Source of the DNA: Bacteroidales bacterium
GTDB taxonomy: Bacteria > Bacteroidota > Bacteroidia > Bacteroidales > Bacteroidaceae
Direction of reading: 5' to 3'
DNA: 13,263 nt
Assembly (NCBI GenBank): GCA_030523385.1
Contig: JAUNIV010000028.1
Coordinates: 1-13,263, forward strand
Numbering within the stretch: position 1 is the first letter of the stretch; each line of letters opens with the position of its first letter. The position numbers and the translations under genes were made by a program. The notes beneath the pieces were generated by a model, which saw nothing but the letters and a program-made list of their open reading frames with translations, had not been told where the DNA came from and did no database searches. Positions 6,556 through 13,232 of this stretch are shown piece after piece.

Positions 6556-6588
6556 CAAAGATACGATTTTCTTGTGATATAGTCCAAA
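6556..6588 (-). promoter_or_regulatory. Promoter of tRNA-Gln
   Basis: On the minus strand the -7 element is TATCTTTG (6563 to 6556) and the -33 element is TTTG (6588 to 6585), separated by 21 bp. Both match the Bacteroides consensus exactly. Transcription would start near 6550, about 24 nt before the mature tRNA 5' end. Confidence 0.75.
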
Positions 6589-6628
6589 TATTTGGAGCAT
6601 TTTTTTGCACGACATGCCGAGAAGTAAT

Positions 6629-6672
6629 AAAAAAGCTTGTTTGAACAAATTGGATTTGCCCAAACAAGCCTT
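6629..6672 (-). terminator. Rho-independent terminator of tyrS
   Basis: An AAGCTTGTTTG arm (6633-6643) pairs with CAAACAAGCCTT (6661-6672) with one mismatch. Inside the loop a second stem forms, CAAAT (6646-6650) with ATTTG (6654-6658). The minus strand continues with a T-run (6634 to 6629). It begins 30 bp after the tyrS stop. Confidence 0.85.
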
Positions 6673-6702
6673 TTCTTAAAGTATAACTTCTCTTCCTTAG
6701 AG

Positions 6703-7995
6703 TTACTTTACAATCAGCAAGTAGTAGTTCTTCTTGCCGCGCTGCACCAGCAGGTATTTGTCATCTAACAGATCGGCTGTTGTAACCATTTGGTCGAAAG
6801 CACTCAGCTTTTCCTTGTTCAGCGAAACGCCTCCGCCTTGCACCAACTTGCGCATCTCGCCCTTGGAGGCAAAGACTGCTGCATGATCTACAAACAAATC
6901 CACGGCCTTCACACCGGCAGACAGTGCATCGCGTGATACCTCAAACTGAGGAACGCCATCGAATACAGCCAGCAGTGTGTCTTCGTCCAGCTTCTTCAAG
7001 GCATCGGAAGTGGCATTGCCAAACAGGATGCCCGATGCTTCTACGGCTGCATTGTAGTCTTCTTCGGAGTGAACCATGATGGTAACTTCCTTGGCCAGGC
7101 GTTTCTGCAAAGCACGCAGGTGCGGAGCTTGTGCATGTTCTGCTGTCAGGGCTTCTACTTCTTCTTTGCTGAGAGAGGTGAATATCTTGATGTAACGGGC
7201 TGCGTCTTCATCGCTCACGTTCAGCCAGAATTGGTAGAACTTATAAGGAGAAGTGTAGCGCGGGTCTAACCAGATGTTGCCGGATTCTGTCTTTCCGAAC
7301 TTACCACCGTCGGCTTTGGTAATCAACGGGCAAGTCAAAGCAAACACTTCACCTCCGTTGGTGCGGCGAATCAGTTCGGCACCGGTGGTGATGTTGCCCC
7401 ATTGGTCGGAACCGCCCATCTGGAGTTTGCAACCTTTGGTCTCATACAAGTGCAGGAAGTCGTAGCCTTGCAGAAGCTGATAAGTGAACTCCGTGAATGA
7501 CAGGCCGTCGCGTGCTTCGCCGTTCAGCCGTTTCTGCACGCTGTCCTTTGCCATCATATAGTTTACGGTGATGTGTTTTCCTATCTCGCGGGCAAAGTCG
7601 AGGAAAGTGTAATCCTTCATCCAGTCATAATTGTTCACCAGTTCGGCTTTGTTGGGAGCATCCGAATCGAAGTCAAGGAACTTGCTCATCTGCTTCTTGA
7701 TGCACTCTTGGTTGTGACGGAGGGTTGCCTCGTCCAGCAAGTTACGTTCGGCCGATTTGCCCGAAGGGTCGCCTATCATTCCGGTGGCTCCGCCTATCAG
7801 TACCAACGGCTTATGTCCGCAACGCTGGAAATGACGCAGTATCATCACACTGCAAAGATGACCGATGTGCAACGAATCGGCTGTCGGGTCGAATCCGATA
7901 TAAGCCGTCACTTGCTCTTTTGCCAATAACTCTTCGGTGCCTGGCATCATTGTGTGCACCATTCCGCGCCATGTTAATTCTTCTACAAAATTCAT
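6703..7995 (-). CDS. tyrS: Tyrosyl-tRNA synthetase
   Basis: Class-I aminoacyl-tRNA synthetase that activates tyrosine with ATP and charges tRNA-Tyr in the cytoplasm. The 430-residue length is standard for the TyrRS-1 type. The HIGH motif is at 43-46 in PTADSLHIGHL. Tyrosine-pocket residues lie in YQLLQGYDF (172-180), and GGSDQWGN is at 194-201. The KMSKS-equivalent is KFGKT at 232-236. The C-terminal about 70 residues form an S4-like RNA-binding domain (REMRKLVQGGGVSLN onwards on the protein). It has its own promoter in the gap after the tatD-like gene and a strong terminator, so it is probably monocistronic. No T-box leader is present; the leader is only about 40 nt. Confidence 0.97.
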   Translation of the reverse strand: MNFVEELTWRGMVHTMMPGTEELLAKEQVTAYIGFDPTADSLHIGHLCSVMILRHFQRCGHKPLVLIGGATGMIGDPSGKSAERNLLDEATLRHNQECIKKQMSKFLDFDSDAPNKAELVNNYDWMKDYTFLDFAREIGKHITVNYMMAKDSVQKRLNGEARDGLSFTEFTYQLLQGYDFLHLYETKGCKLQMGGSDQWGNITTGAELIRRTNGGEVFALTCPLITKADGGKFGKTESGNIWLDPRYTSPYKFYQFWLNVSDEDAARYIKIFTSLSKEEVEALTAEHAQAPHLRALQKRLAKEVTIMVHSEEDYNAAVEASGILFGNATSDALKKLDEDTLLAVFDGVPQFEVSRDALSAGVKAVDLFVDHAAVFASKGEMRKLVQGGGVSLNKEKLSAFDQMVTTADLLDDKYLLVQRGKKNYYLLIVK

Positions 7996-8041
7996 CGAAT
8001 GATTGTCTTATTTAATTGTTTGATTTTTACTTTAGTGCCTG

Positions 8042-8073
8042 CAAAAATACGACACTTTATCTGAACAAGCAAC
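8042..8073 (-). promoter_or_regulatory. Promoter of tyrS
   Basis: The minus strand reads TATTTTTG (8049 to 8042) as the -7 element, with GTTG (8073 to 8070) 20 bp upstream as a possible -33 element. Transcription would start near 8036 with a leader of about 40 nt. Confidence 0.5.
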
Positions 8074-8075
8074 TC

Positions 8076-8699
8076 TTATCGCCGAAAAAAGATATTTCGG
8101 GCATTTTTGTCTATTTGCCTACACACATCGCCGGCTTCCCGCCCCATCGCTGCGGCCATGCGCTCTATGATAATACGGATAGGAATAGGGCTTTCGTCTG
8201 TTTCTGCCAGTAGCCGTTCGGGCGGAAGGAGAGGCAATACATCGGGATGATATTTCTCACCCAACGAAAAGAAGATTCCTTCTTGCAGGAGCTGCCTGCC
8301 TATGTTGGCATTGTTGCGGAAGCCATGTACCACCCACGGCATGCGGGGTTTATGCTTGCGCTTCAATACGATCAATTCATTGAATGCCCTGACGCAATGA
8401 ATCACCAAAGGTTTCTCCACTGCCTCGCTGAGCCGGATTTGCCGGGCAAACACTTCCTGCTGACACGCGAAACCTGCCGTCGTGACTTTATCCAGTCCGG
8501 CTTCGCCTATGGCTAAGACAGACGGATGCTGTATGGCTTGCTCCAATAATCCCCACTCTCTTTCTCCGGCTTTTTCGGCTTCCCAAGGATGGATTCCGAC
8601 AGAAAAATAGCCATTATCCGCAGGTGTGAATGCTTCGGGAGAAAGAGACCGGATACCTTCTGCCGAAGGGTGATGCGTATGTATGTCTAATAAAAGCAT
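8076..8699 (-). CDS. TatD-family metal-dependent hydrolase (putative DNase)
   Basis: Member of the TatD/YcfH group in the amidohydrolase superfamily, probably a divalent-metal nuclease or phosphoesterase in the cytoplasm. Residues that bind metal in the family are present: HTH in LLLDIHTHH at the N-terminus, GEAGLDK, the HCVR histidine, VVHGFR, and AETDESPIP with its aspartate. At 207 residues it is shorter than E. coli TatD (about 260) but looks intact. I chose the ATG at 8697-8699 because MLLLDIHTHH matches the family start. An upstream in-frame ATG (8741) would add 14 residues and overlap yidD. The gene follows yidD by 25 bp, probably in one operon with rnpA. The substrate cannot be inferred. 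Confidence 0.85.
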   Translation of the reverse strand: MLLLDIHTHHPSAEGIRSLSPEAFTPADNGYFSVGIHPWEAEKAGEREWGLLEQAIQHPSVLAIGEAGLDKVTTAGFACQQEVFARQIRLSEAVEKPLVIHCVRAFNELIVLKRKHKPRMPWVVHGFRNNANIGRQLLQEGIFFSLGEKYHPDVLPLLPPERLLAETDESPIPIRIIIERMAAAMGREAGDVCRQIDKNARNIFFRR

Positions 8700-8724
8700 G
8701 ATTTTTCTTTCTTGAAAGATGACC

Positions 8725-8946
8725 TCAAGGAACGGGGTCATAGCCCGAACCTCCCCACGGATGGCAACGCAAAATGCGCCTTATGGCTAAATACAGTCCG
8801 CGGAAAGGTCCGTGTTTTTGGATGGCTTGAATGGCATATTCCGAACAGGTAGGCACAAAACGACACGAAGGGGGTGTCAGCGGAGAGATGTAACCGCGAT
8901 AGAAGTGGATGGGCAGCAATAATATATAGGATAACAGCTTTCTCAT
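8725..8946 (-). CDS. yidD: Membrane protein insertion efficiency factor YidD
   Basis: Small inner-membrane-associated protein that aids YidC-dependent insertion of membrane proteins. The 73-residue product carries the family signature in order: an amphipathic N-terminus (MRKLLSYILLLPIHFYRGYIS), CRFVPTCSEYA, KHGPFRGLYLAIRRILRCHPW and GGSGYDPVP. Length and the three cysteines (28, 34 and 60) fit the family. Its ATG overlaps the rnpA stop as ATGA (4 bp), indicating translational coupling. The classical rpmH-rnpA-yidD-yidC order is only partly kept: neither rpmH nor yidC is in the window. Confidence 0.95.
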   Translation of the reverse strand: MRKLLSYILLLPIHFYRGYISPLTPPSCRFVPTCSEYAIQAIQKHGPFRGLYLAIRRILRCHPWGGSGYDPVP

Positions 8947-9353
8947 TGCTCCGGTTCCTGCATGCGTTCCACCTGTTCTGCGATGTGTATCAACATTCTC
9001 TTCATCTTTGCCTCTATTTCGTCCGAAGCATGAAGATTATTATCCAGCCAGATGAAAGCCAGAATCAGCCGCTTGCCTTGCGCATCCAACGTATTGGTCA
9101 GGAGTGATTTGTTCTTGCGGTAGGCTTCGCGGATTTGTCTTTTCACCCGGTTGCGCAACACGGCACGCTTGAAACGCTTCTTCGATACGCTCACCAGCAT
9201 GGATGCGGCAGGCTCTCCGGCGACAGGCTCTGTCGGCATATACACCACACGCAACGGAAATGCCGGAAAAGATTTGTTTCCGCCGGCAAACAATTGTTCT
9301 ATCATTTTCTTGCTGTTCAAGCGTTCCTTCTTGTCAAGTGTATATGCTGCCAT
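8943..9353 (-). CDS. rnpA: Ribonuclease P protein component
   Basis: Protein subunit of RNase P, which binds the catalytic RNA and precursor-tRNA leaders to mature tRNA 5' ends. The 136-residue protein starts MAAYTLDKKERLNSKKMIEQLF, as expected. The RNA-binding signature KKRFKRAVLRNRVKRQIREA spans 58-77, with RNR at 67-69. A more divergent tail of acidic and hydrophobic helices follows. It is the first gene of the rnpA-yidD-tatD-like cluster. The 116-bp gap after hemD holds a -7 promoter element and several small dyads, suggesting independent transcription. The gene precedes neither rpmH nor dnaA here. Confidence 0.96.
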   Translation of the reverse strand: MAAYTLDKKERLNSKKMIEQLFAGGNKSFPAFPLRVVYMPTEPVAGEPAASMLVSVSKKRFKRAVLRNRVKRQIREAYRKNKSLLTNTLDAQGKRLILAFIWLDNNLHASDEIEAKMKRMLIHIAEQVERMQEPEQ

Positions 9354-9368
9354 GATTAGCTTTCCTTT

Positions 9369-9451
9369 TATAGGTTTACTGTCTATATAAGAAACCGAAG
9401 GTTTCGAATCACAAAGTTATGGACTTTCTTGATACAAAACCCTCGGTTTTG
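9369..9451. repeat. Series of four short dyads in the hemD-rnpA intergenic region
   Basis: Four inverted repeats follow one another. TATAG/CTATA spans 9369-9387. GAAACCGAAGGTTTC (perfect 6-3-6) spans 9391-9405. AAAGT/ACTTT spans 9413-9427. CAAAACCCTCGGTTTTG (perfect 7-3-7) spans 9435-9451. Their centres are 20, 22 and 23 bp apart. The last hairpin is placed as a weak hemD terminator on the minus strand but lacks a T-run. The third overlaps the rnpA -7 element. Either RNA hairpins or a cooperative protein site would explain it. Confidence 0.4.
9412..9419 (-). promoter_or_regulatory. -7 element upstream of rnpA
   Basis: The minus strand reads TAACTTTG (9419 to 9412), an exact TAnnTTTG match. 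The nearest TTTG (9438 to 9435) is only 15 bp upstream, shorter than the usual 19-21. Transcription would start near 9406 with a leader of about 50 nt that begins at the GAAACC/GGTTTC hairpin. Confidence 0.45.
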
Positions 9452-9469
9452 GGATATAAACTAAAAAAT

Positions 9470-10219
9470 TTAATCTTTGCTATGTTCACGGATGAACATG
9501 TCGAGTGCTGCCGTCATGGAAGGAGCTTCTACGGTAGGGGCTTCCAGGTCCAGACGCAGTCCGGCATCTTTCACAGCCTTAGCCGTGGCAGGACCGAAAC
9601 ATCCTATCGCAATCTCTTTCTGGTCGAACTCCGGGAAGTTCTTCATCAGCGAGCTGATACCGGCCGGACTGAAGAACAACAGCATGTCGTAATCAAACTT
9701 CTCTTCGGGAGTGAAGTCATTGCTCACCGTGCGATACATTACGACTTCTGTGTGATGGATCTTGTGCTTGTCCAACAAATCCCTGATTTCATCGTTATGC
9801 ACATCCGACAGCGGAACCAGATAATTTTCGGAAGCATGCTTCACAATGGCCGGTACCAAATCGGCAAACTTGCCCGTAGCTCCGAAGAATACTTTACGTT
9901 TGCGATACTGCACATACTTTTGGATATACAGTGCAATAGTTTCGGACGTACAGAAATACTTCATCGTTTCGGGGATGGTGACACGCAACTCCGTACACAA
10001 ATGAAAAAAATGGTCGATAGCATGCCGTGAAGTGAAAATCACGGCTGTATGGTCAAGAATAGAAACTTTCTGTTGTCTGAATTCTTTGGCCGACAAACTT
10101 TCAACCTTTATAAACGGGCGAAAATCTATTTTCACACCATATTTCTCAGCAATGTCATAGTAAGGTGACTTCTCTGAAGTCGGCTTAGGCTGAGATACAA
10201 GGACTTTTTTAATCTTCAA
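9470..10219 (-). CDS. hemD: Uroporphyrinogen-III synthase (HemD family), TTG start
   Basis: HemD proteins close and invert ring D of hydroxymethylbilane to give uroporphyrinogen III, the precursor of heme, siroheme and cobalamin. The 249-residue length fits. Two Rossmann-like halves are visible: KVLVSQPKP at the N-terminus with VIFTSRHAIDHF (60-71), then KVFFGATGKFADLV and YDMLLFFSPAGISSL, and the C-terminal GCFGPATAKAVKDAGL. The start codon is TTG (10217-10219). No ATG or GTG lies between the in-frame upstream TAG and this codon, and the protein begins with the expected KIKKVLVSQPKP. It follows the DUF4271 gene by 13 bp, probably in one operon. No other heme gene is in the window, so its pathway is not shown. 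Confidence 0.88.
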   Translation of the reverse strand: MKIKKVLVSQPKPTSEKSPYYDIAEKYGVKIDFRPFIKVESLSAKEFRQQKVSILDHTAVIFTSRHAIDHFFHLCTELRVTIPETMKYFCTSETIALYIQKYVQYRKRKVFFGATGKFADLVPAIVKHASENYLVPLSDVHNDEIRDLLDKHKIHHTEVVMYRTVSNDFTPEEKFDYDMLLFFSPAGISSLMKNFPEFDQKEIAIGCFGPATAKAVKDAGLRLDLEAPTVEAPSMTAALDMFIREHSKD

Positions 10220-10232
10220 TGTACTAAAAATT

Positions 10233-11033
10233 TTAAAACCAACAGTTGTTCGCTAAGATAATTCCTTTCCATAGAACAAAATCGGGAAGGATTTCAAGGG
10301 CACAAAAGTACAGAATTAAATGGAAAGAGCCATAAATCTTATTAAAAAAGTTACTAAAACACTTATAAAGCAATAATATTTTAGCAATTATTATAACAAA
10401 ACCGACAAAATAAGGCGCAATTTGCGGGGATAAGTCAAAATAGACAATCAAAAGCACAATCGGAAAAAGCAAAAATCCGGCACCGATTACGATGTTAAAA
10501 TAAGCACGCTGCCAAATAAGATTCCTTGTTTTGTTAAAGAAAATCCAATTTACAAAACCGAACAAGAGCCATTTTATGACAAAGAAAAATACAATGCAAC
10601 CGATGTAAGAGCCCAGCAGCAGAGCATGTGAAATCCCGCTGAAGAGATAAGGGGAATGATCGGAAAAATAATCGTAGAAACAGAAACCTAAAAGAATGCA
10701 GGTCTGGAGTATCAAAGCCAATGTATAGTGTACGTCCGGAGCGGTACTGTCGTCAAACAGGCTGCCCCGTTCTTTGGACGAAGCAAAGTTCTTGAATTGT
10801 TGTTTTAGGTGTCTCTTTCCATGTGCCAGTACGTAAGAAGCCAGTACAAAACATAAAAACAGGATACCTGTCACCACCCAGTCCGAACGCAACTGGTAAG
10901 GCAAGGGTATGCCATTCATCCCTTCTTCTCCTTTTGCGGTATGGCTTTGCATCAAGGCTGCCTTCAAACTGTCTTGCTGTTCTGCCTCAAGTTGGACGAG
11001 GTATGCTATTCCGGGACGACAAACTTCACTCAT
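10233..11033 (-). CDS. DUF4271-type multi-pass inner-membrane protein
   Basis: Uncharacterised membrane protein, 266 residues, matching the Bacteroidetes DUF4271 type by its hydrophobic profile and C-terminal signature (FHLILYFCALEILP near 237-250, then VLWKGI). The N-terminus is soluble (1-50). Predicted membrane segments lie at about 52-70, 103-121, 137-160, 178-199, 206-224 and 237-256. A basic cytoplasmic-type loop (HGKRHLKQQFKNFASSKERG) follows the first helix. Its ATG overlaps the LOG-family stop in ATATGA, and hemD follows 13 bp after, so the three are probably co-transcribed. No catalytic motif is seen. A role in tetrapyrrole or membrane biology is only suggested by the hemD neighbour. 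Confidence 0.82.
   Translation of the reverse strand: MSEVCRPGIAYLVQLEAEQQDSLKAALMQSHTAKGEEGMNGIPLPYQLRSDWVVTGILFLCFVLASYVLAHGKRHLKQQFKNFASSKERGSLFDDSTAPDVHYTLALILQTCILLGFCFYDYFSDHSPYLFSGISHALLLGSYIGCIVFFFVIKWLLFGFVNWIFFNKTRNLIWQRAYFNIVIGAGFLLFPIVLLIVYFDLSPQIAPYFVGFVIIIAKILLLYKCFSNFFNKIYGSFHLILYFCALEILPDFVLWKGIILANNCWF
10303..10310 (-). promoter_or_regulatory. Candidate internal -7 promoter element for hemD
   Basis: The minus strand reads TACTTTTG (10310 to 10303), followed by TGCCC, closely resembling active Bacteroides -7 regions. It lies in the codons for YFCALE near the end of the DUF4271 gene, about 84 bp before the hemD TTG. No good -33 TTTG is found at the expected distance. Confidence 0.3.
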
Positions 11034-11617
11034 ATAGCTGCAAATTTACGGATTTCCTTTTTCCATATCGGCAGTGTGCGGAGCAGATGCAAGGCTTCGG
11101 CGGGCGTAGAAGCTACTCCCCAAATGGCAGTATGCTCCGGACGCATGAAATGTTCGTCCACCGCCTTTTGCAGCATGGCCAGCAACGGGTCATAGAAACC
11201 ATTGACATTGAGTATGACAATAGGATTAAGGTATAAGCCCAACTGTTTCCAGGTGATGATTTCAAGCAGCTCCTCCAGTGTGCCGCATCCTCCGGGCAGG
11301 GCTATGACACCATCGGACAAATCAGCCATGGTGCGCTTTCGTTCGTGCATAGTCTCGGTCTCCACCAGTCGGGTCAAGCCTGTGTGATGCCATCCTTCTT
11401 CTACCATGAAGCGAGGGATGACTCCTGTCACCGTGCCTCCGGCTGCCAAAGCAGCATCGGAGACGGCTGCCATCAGTCCGATGCATCCCGCACCGTTTAT
11501 TATGTTGATGCGTTGCCCGGCCAACAGGCGTCCCAATTCGCGGGCTGCTTCTACATACTCCGCAGCGATTTGGGTGCTCGATGCGCTATATACACATACA
11601 TTATTAATAGAGTTCAT
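11030..11617 (-). CDS. LOG-family protein (putative nucleoside 5'-monophosphate phosphoribohydrolase)
   Basis: LOG/TIGR00730-type Rossmann enzyme. Relatives cleave N6-modified AMP or other nucleotides to base and ribose 5-phosphate. Characteristic residues on the 195-residue product are NGAGCIGLMAAV near 41-52, the MHERK motif at 90-94, and the active-site signature PGGCGTLEE at 108-116, followed by WKQLG. I chose the ATG at 11615-11617, giving MNSINNVCVYSASS. A longer frame to a GTG at 11689 would run into the REP-like palindrome and is unlikely. It overlaps DUF4271 by 4 bp. No clear promoter is visible, so it may rely on metK read-through or an atypical promoter. Bacterial LOG enzymes have uncertain natural substrates. 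Confidence 0.9.
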   Translation of the reverse strand: MNSINNVCVYSASSTQIAAEYVEAARELGRLLAGQRINIINGAGCIGLMAAVSDAALAAGGTVTGVIPRFMVEEGWHHTGLTRLVETETMHERKRTMADLSDGVIALPGGCGTLEELLEIITWKQLGLYLNPIVILNVNGFYDPLLAMLQKAVDEHFMRPEHTAIWGVASTPAEALHLLRTLPIWKKEIRKFAAI

Positions 11618-11656
11618 TGTTGTCAATGTTGGTTTTCTGCTTTGCATGGATTTCAC

Positions 11657-11730
11657 TGTAGGGGCGCAATATTTTGCGCCCGATAACACCCACGTGGATG
11701 AATTCGGGCAGAAAATATTCTGCCCCTACA
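11657..11730. repeat. REP/BIME-like palindromic element between metK and the LOG gene
   Basis: Two 26-bp arms (11657-11682 and 11705-11730) are inverted copies with four differences. The 22-bp spacer is centred on CCACGTGG (11690-11697), the exact centre of the whole 74-bp palindrome. Each arm alone is also a hairpin with a perfect 8-bp stem: GGGCGCAA/TTGCGCCC on the left and GGGCAGAA/TTCTGCCC on the right. The arms end in TGTAGGGGC and its complement. The four differences between arms are paired changes that keep each stem intact. This is the layout of a REP doublet (BIME), and it could also act as transcript end or mRNA-stabilising structure for metK. Confidence 0.7.
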
Positions 11731-11762
11731 AGATAATACATGGGGAAAATCCCGCTTGGATA

Positions 11763-13055
11763 TTAAAGGGAGAATACTTCCTTTATCTTATCCACATAAT
11801 CCAGCTTTTCCCATGTAAACAATTCCACTTCCACCGTCTTGGTGTCCTGATAGAGCGACGTGTATGTCTTGGTCACCACTTTCGGCTCGCGTCCCATGTG
11901 TCCGTAAGAGGCCGTCTCTTCGTAGATGGGGTTACGCAATTTCAACCGCTCTTCGATGGCCTTGGGACGCAAGTCGAACAGTTCGGCTATCTTTTCGGCA
12001 ATCTCGCCGTCGGTCATGTTCACGTTGCTGCGTCCGTAAGTGTTCACGTAGATGTTGATGGGGCGTGCCACGCCGATGGCGTATGACACCTGCACCAGCA
12101 TTTCGTCGGCCACGCCGGCAGCCACCATGTTCTTGGCAATGTGACGGGCGGCATACGCTGCGCTGCGGTCCACCTTGCTGGGGTCTTTCCCGGAGAAAGC
12201 TCCTCCGCCGTGGGCACCTTTTCCTCCGTATGTATCGACGATGATTTTGCGTCCGGTCAATCCGGTATCACCGTGCGGGCCACCTATGACGAACTTGCCC
12301 GTAGGGTTCACATGATAGGTGATGCGGTCATTGAACAGGGCCAGTACGTCTTCATTGTGTATCTCGGCAATGACGCGCGGCATCAGTATCTCTATTACGT
12401 CACGACGTATTTGGTTCAGCATCTCTTCGTCGGCCTTCAGTTGGGCTTCTTTTGAATCATCGGCCGGAGCGATGAACTCATCGTGCTGGGTAGAAACCAC
12501 AATGGTGTCGATGCGTACAGGTTTTCCGTTGTCATCATATTCGATGGTCACTTGGCTCTTGGCGTCAGGACGCAGGTAAGTCATCACCTTACCCTCCCGG
12601 CGGATTTCGGCCAACACCATCAGCAGCTTGTGAGCCAGGTCTAATGACAGCGGCATGTAGTTTTCGGTCTCGTTGGTGGCATAACCGAACATCATTCCCT
12701 GGTCGCCTGCCCCCTGGTTCATCGGGTCTTCGCGTTCCACGCCTCGGTTGATGTCGGCGCTCTGTTCGTGTATGGCAGAGAACACGCCACACGAATTTCC
12801 TTCAAACATATATTCGCTTTTCGTATAGCCTATGCGGTTGATTACTTCGCGGGCTATGCGCTGCAAGTCCACGTAAGCCTTGGTTTTCACTTCTCCGGCC
12901 AGCACTACCTGTCCGGTAGTAACCAGGGTTTCGCAAGCTACTTTCGAACTGGGGTCGAATGCCAACAGTTTGTCAAGCACAGCGTCCGATATTTGATCGG
13001 CCACTTTGTCGGGGTGTCCTTCAGACACCGATTCGGATGTGAATAAGTATCCCAT
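11763..13055 (-). CDS. metK: S-adenosylmethionine synthetase
   Basis: Makes S-adenosylmethionine from methionine and ATP, the cell's main methyl donor. All family signatures are present: GHPDK at 13-17, the central GAGDQGMMFGYA at 115-126, and the phosphate loop GGGAFSGKDPSKVDRSA at 283-299. At 430 residues it is longer than E. coli MetK (384). The additional length seems to lie partly in the segment around 195-235 (HDEFIAPADDSKEAQLKADE), as in other Bacteroidetes enzymes. The ATG start is fixed by MGYLFTSESVSEGHPDK. The leader of about 165 nt carries a SAM-II-like riboswitch core, implying feedback by its product. Downstream is the REP-like palindrome. Confidence 0.98.
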   Translation of the reverse strand: MGYLFTSESVSEGHPDKVADQISDAVLDKLLAFDPSSKVACETLVTTGQVVLAGEVKTKAYVDLQRIAREVINRIGYTKSEYMFEGNSCGVFSAIHEQSADINRGVEREDPMNQGAGDQGMMFGYATNETENYMPLSLDLAHKLLMVLAEIRREGKVMTYLRPDAKSQVTIEYDDNGKPVRIDTIVVSTQHDEFIAPADDSKEAQLKADEEMLNQIRRDVIEILMPRVIAEIHNEDVLALFNDRITYHVNPTGKFVIGGPHGDTGLTGRKIIVDTYGGKGAHGGGAFSGKDPSKVDRSAAYAARHIAKNMVAAGVADEMLVQVSYAIGVARPINIYVNTYGRSNVNMTDGEIAEKIAELFDLRPKAIEERLKLRNPIYEETASYGHMGREPKVVTKTYTSLYQDTKTVEVELFTWEKLDYVDKIKEVFSL

Positions 13056-13161
13056 TCTTCTTCTGAATTAAAATAGAGAATTAAAAATTAAAAAATCACT
13101 TGTTAATCACATCGGGGGAAGTCATGAGAGTAGATGGGGCATCGAGCCAAAAAGTCAATGT

Positions 13162-13208
13162 GTTTTAGCATTTTTTTCTGTGGTTGCAAGCTACTCAAAT
13201 CTTTCCAC
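13162..13208 (-). promoter_or_regulatory. SAM-II-like riboswitch aptamer in the metK leader
   Basis: The minus strand carries, in order, GTGG (13208-13205), GATTTGA (13201-13195), GCTTGCAACCAC (13191-13180), an A-rich linker and TGCTAAA (13170-13164). GTGG pairs with CCAC as P1. GCA of TTGCA can pair with UGC of UGCUAAA, and TAGC with GCTA, forming an H-type pseudoknot as in SAM-II RNAs. The order and sequence match the conserved SAM-II core (GAUUU, UUGCA, GCUAAA) as I recall it. Two points are weaker: three unpaired A sit between P1 and GATTT, and I could not find the usual outer pseudoknot helix. Its place about 10 nt after the predicted start and before metK supports the call. Confidence 0.7.
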
Positions 13209-13224
13209 TGGTTTTTAACGGGCG

Positions 13225-13232
13225 CAAAGATA
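13225..13232 (-). promoter_or_regulatory. -7 promoter element of metK
   Basis: The minus strand reads TATCTTTG (13232 to 13225) followed by CGCCCG, a typical Bacteroides initiation region. Transcription would begin near 13218, placing the riboswitch core at the very 5' end of a leader of about 165 nt. The -33 position falls close to the window edge and shows no clear TTTG. Confidence 0.6.

Noticed and set aside
8700..8741. Upstream ATG (8741) for the TatD-family gene
   Set aside because: It adds 14 residues unlike the family and overlaps yidD by 17 bp; the ATG at 8699 begins right before the conserved LLLDIHTHH.
11618..11689. Longer LOG-family reading frame starting at GTG 11689, adding 24 residues
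   Set aside because: The extension is encoded by the REP-like palindrome and is not family-like; the ATG at 11617 gives the expected N-terminus.
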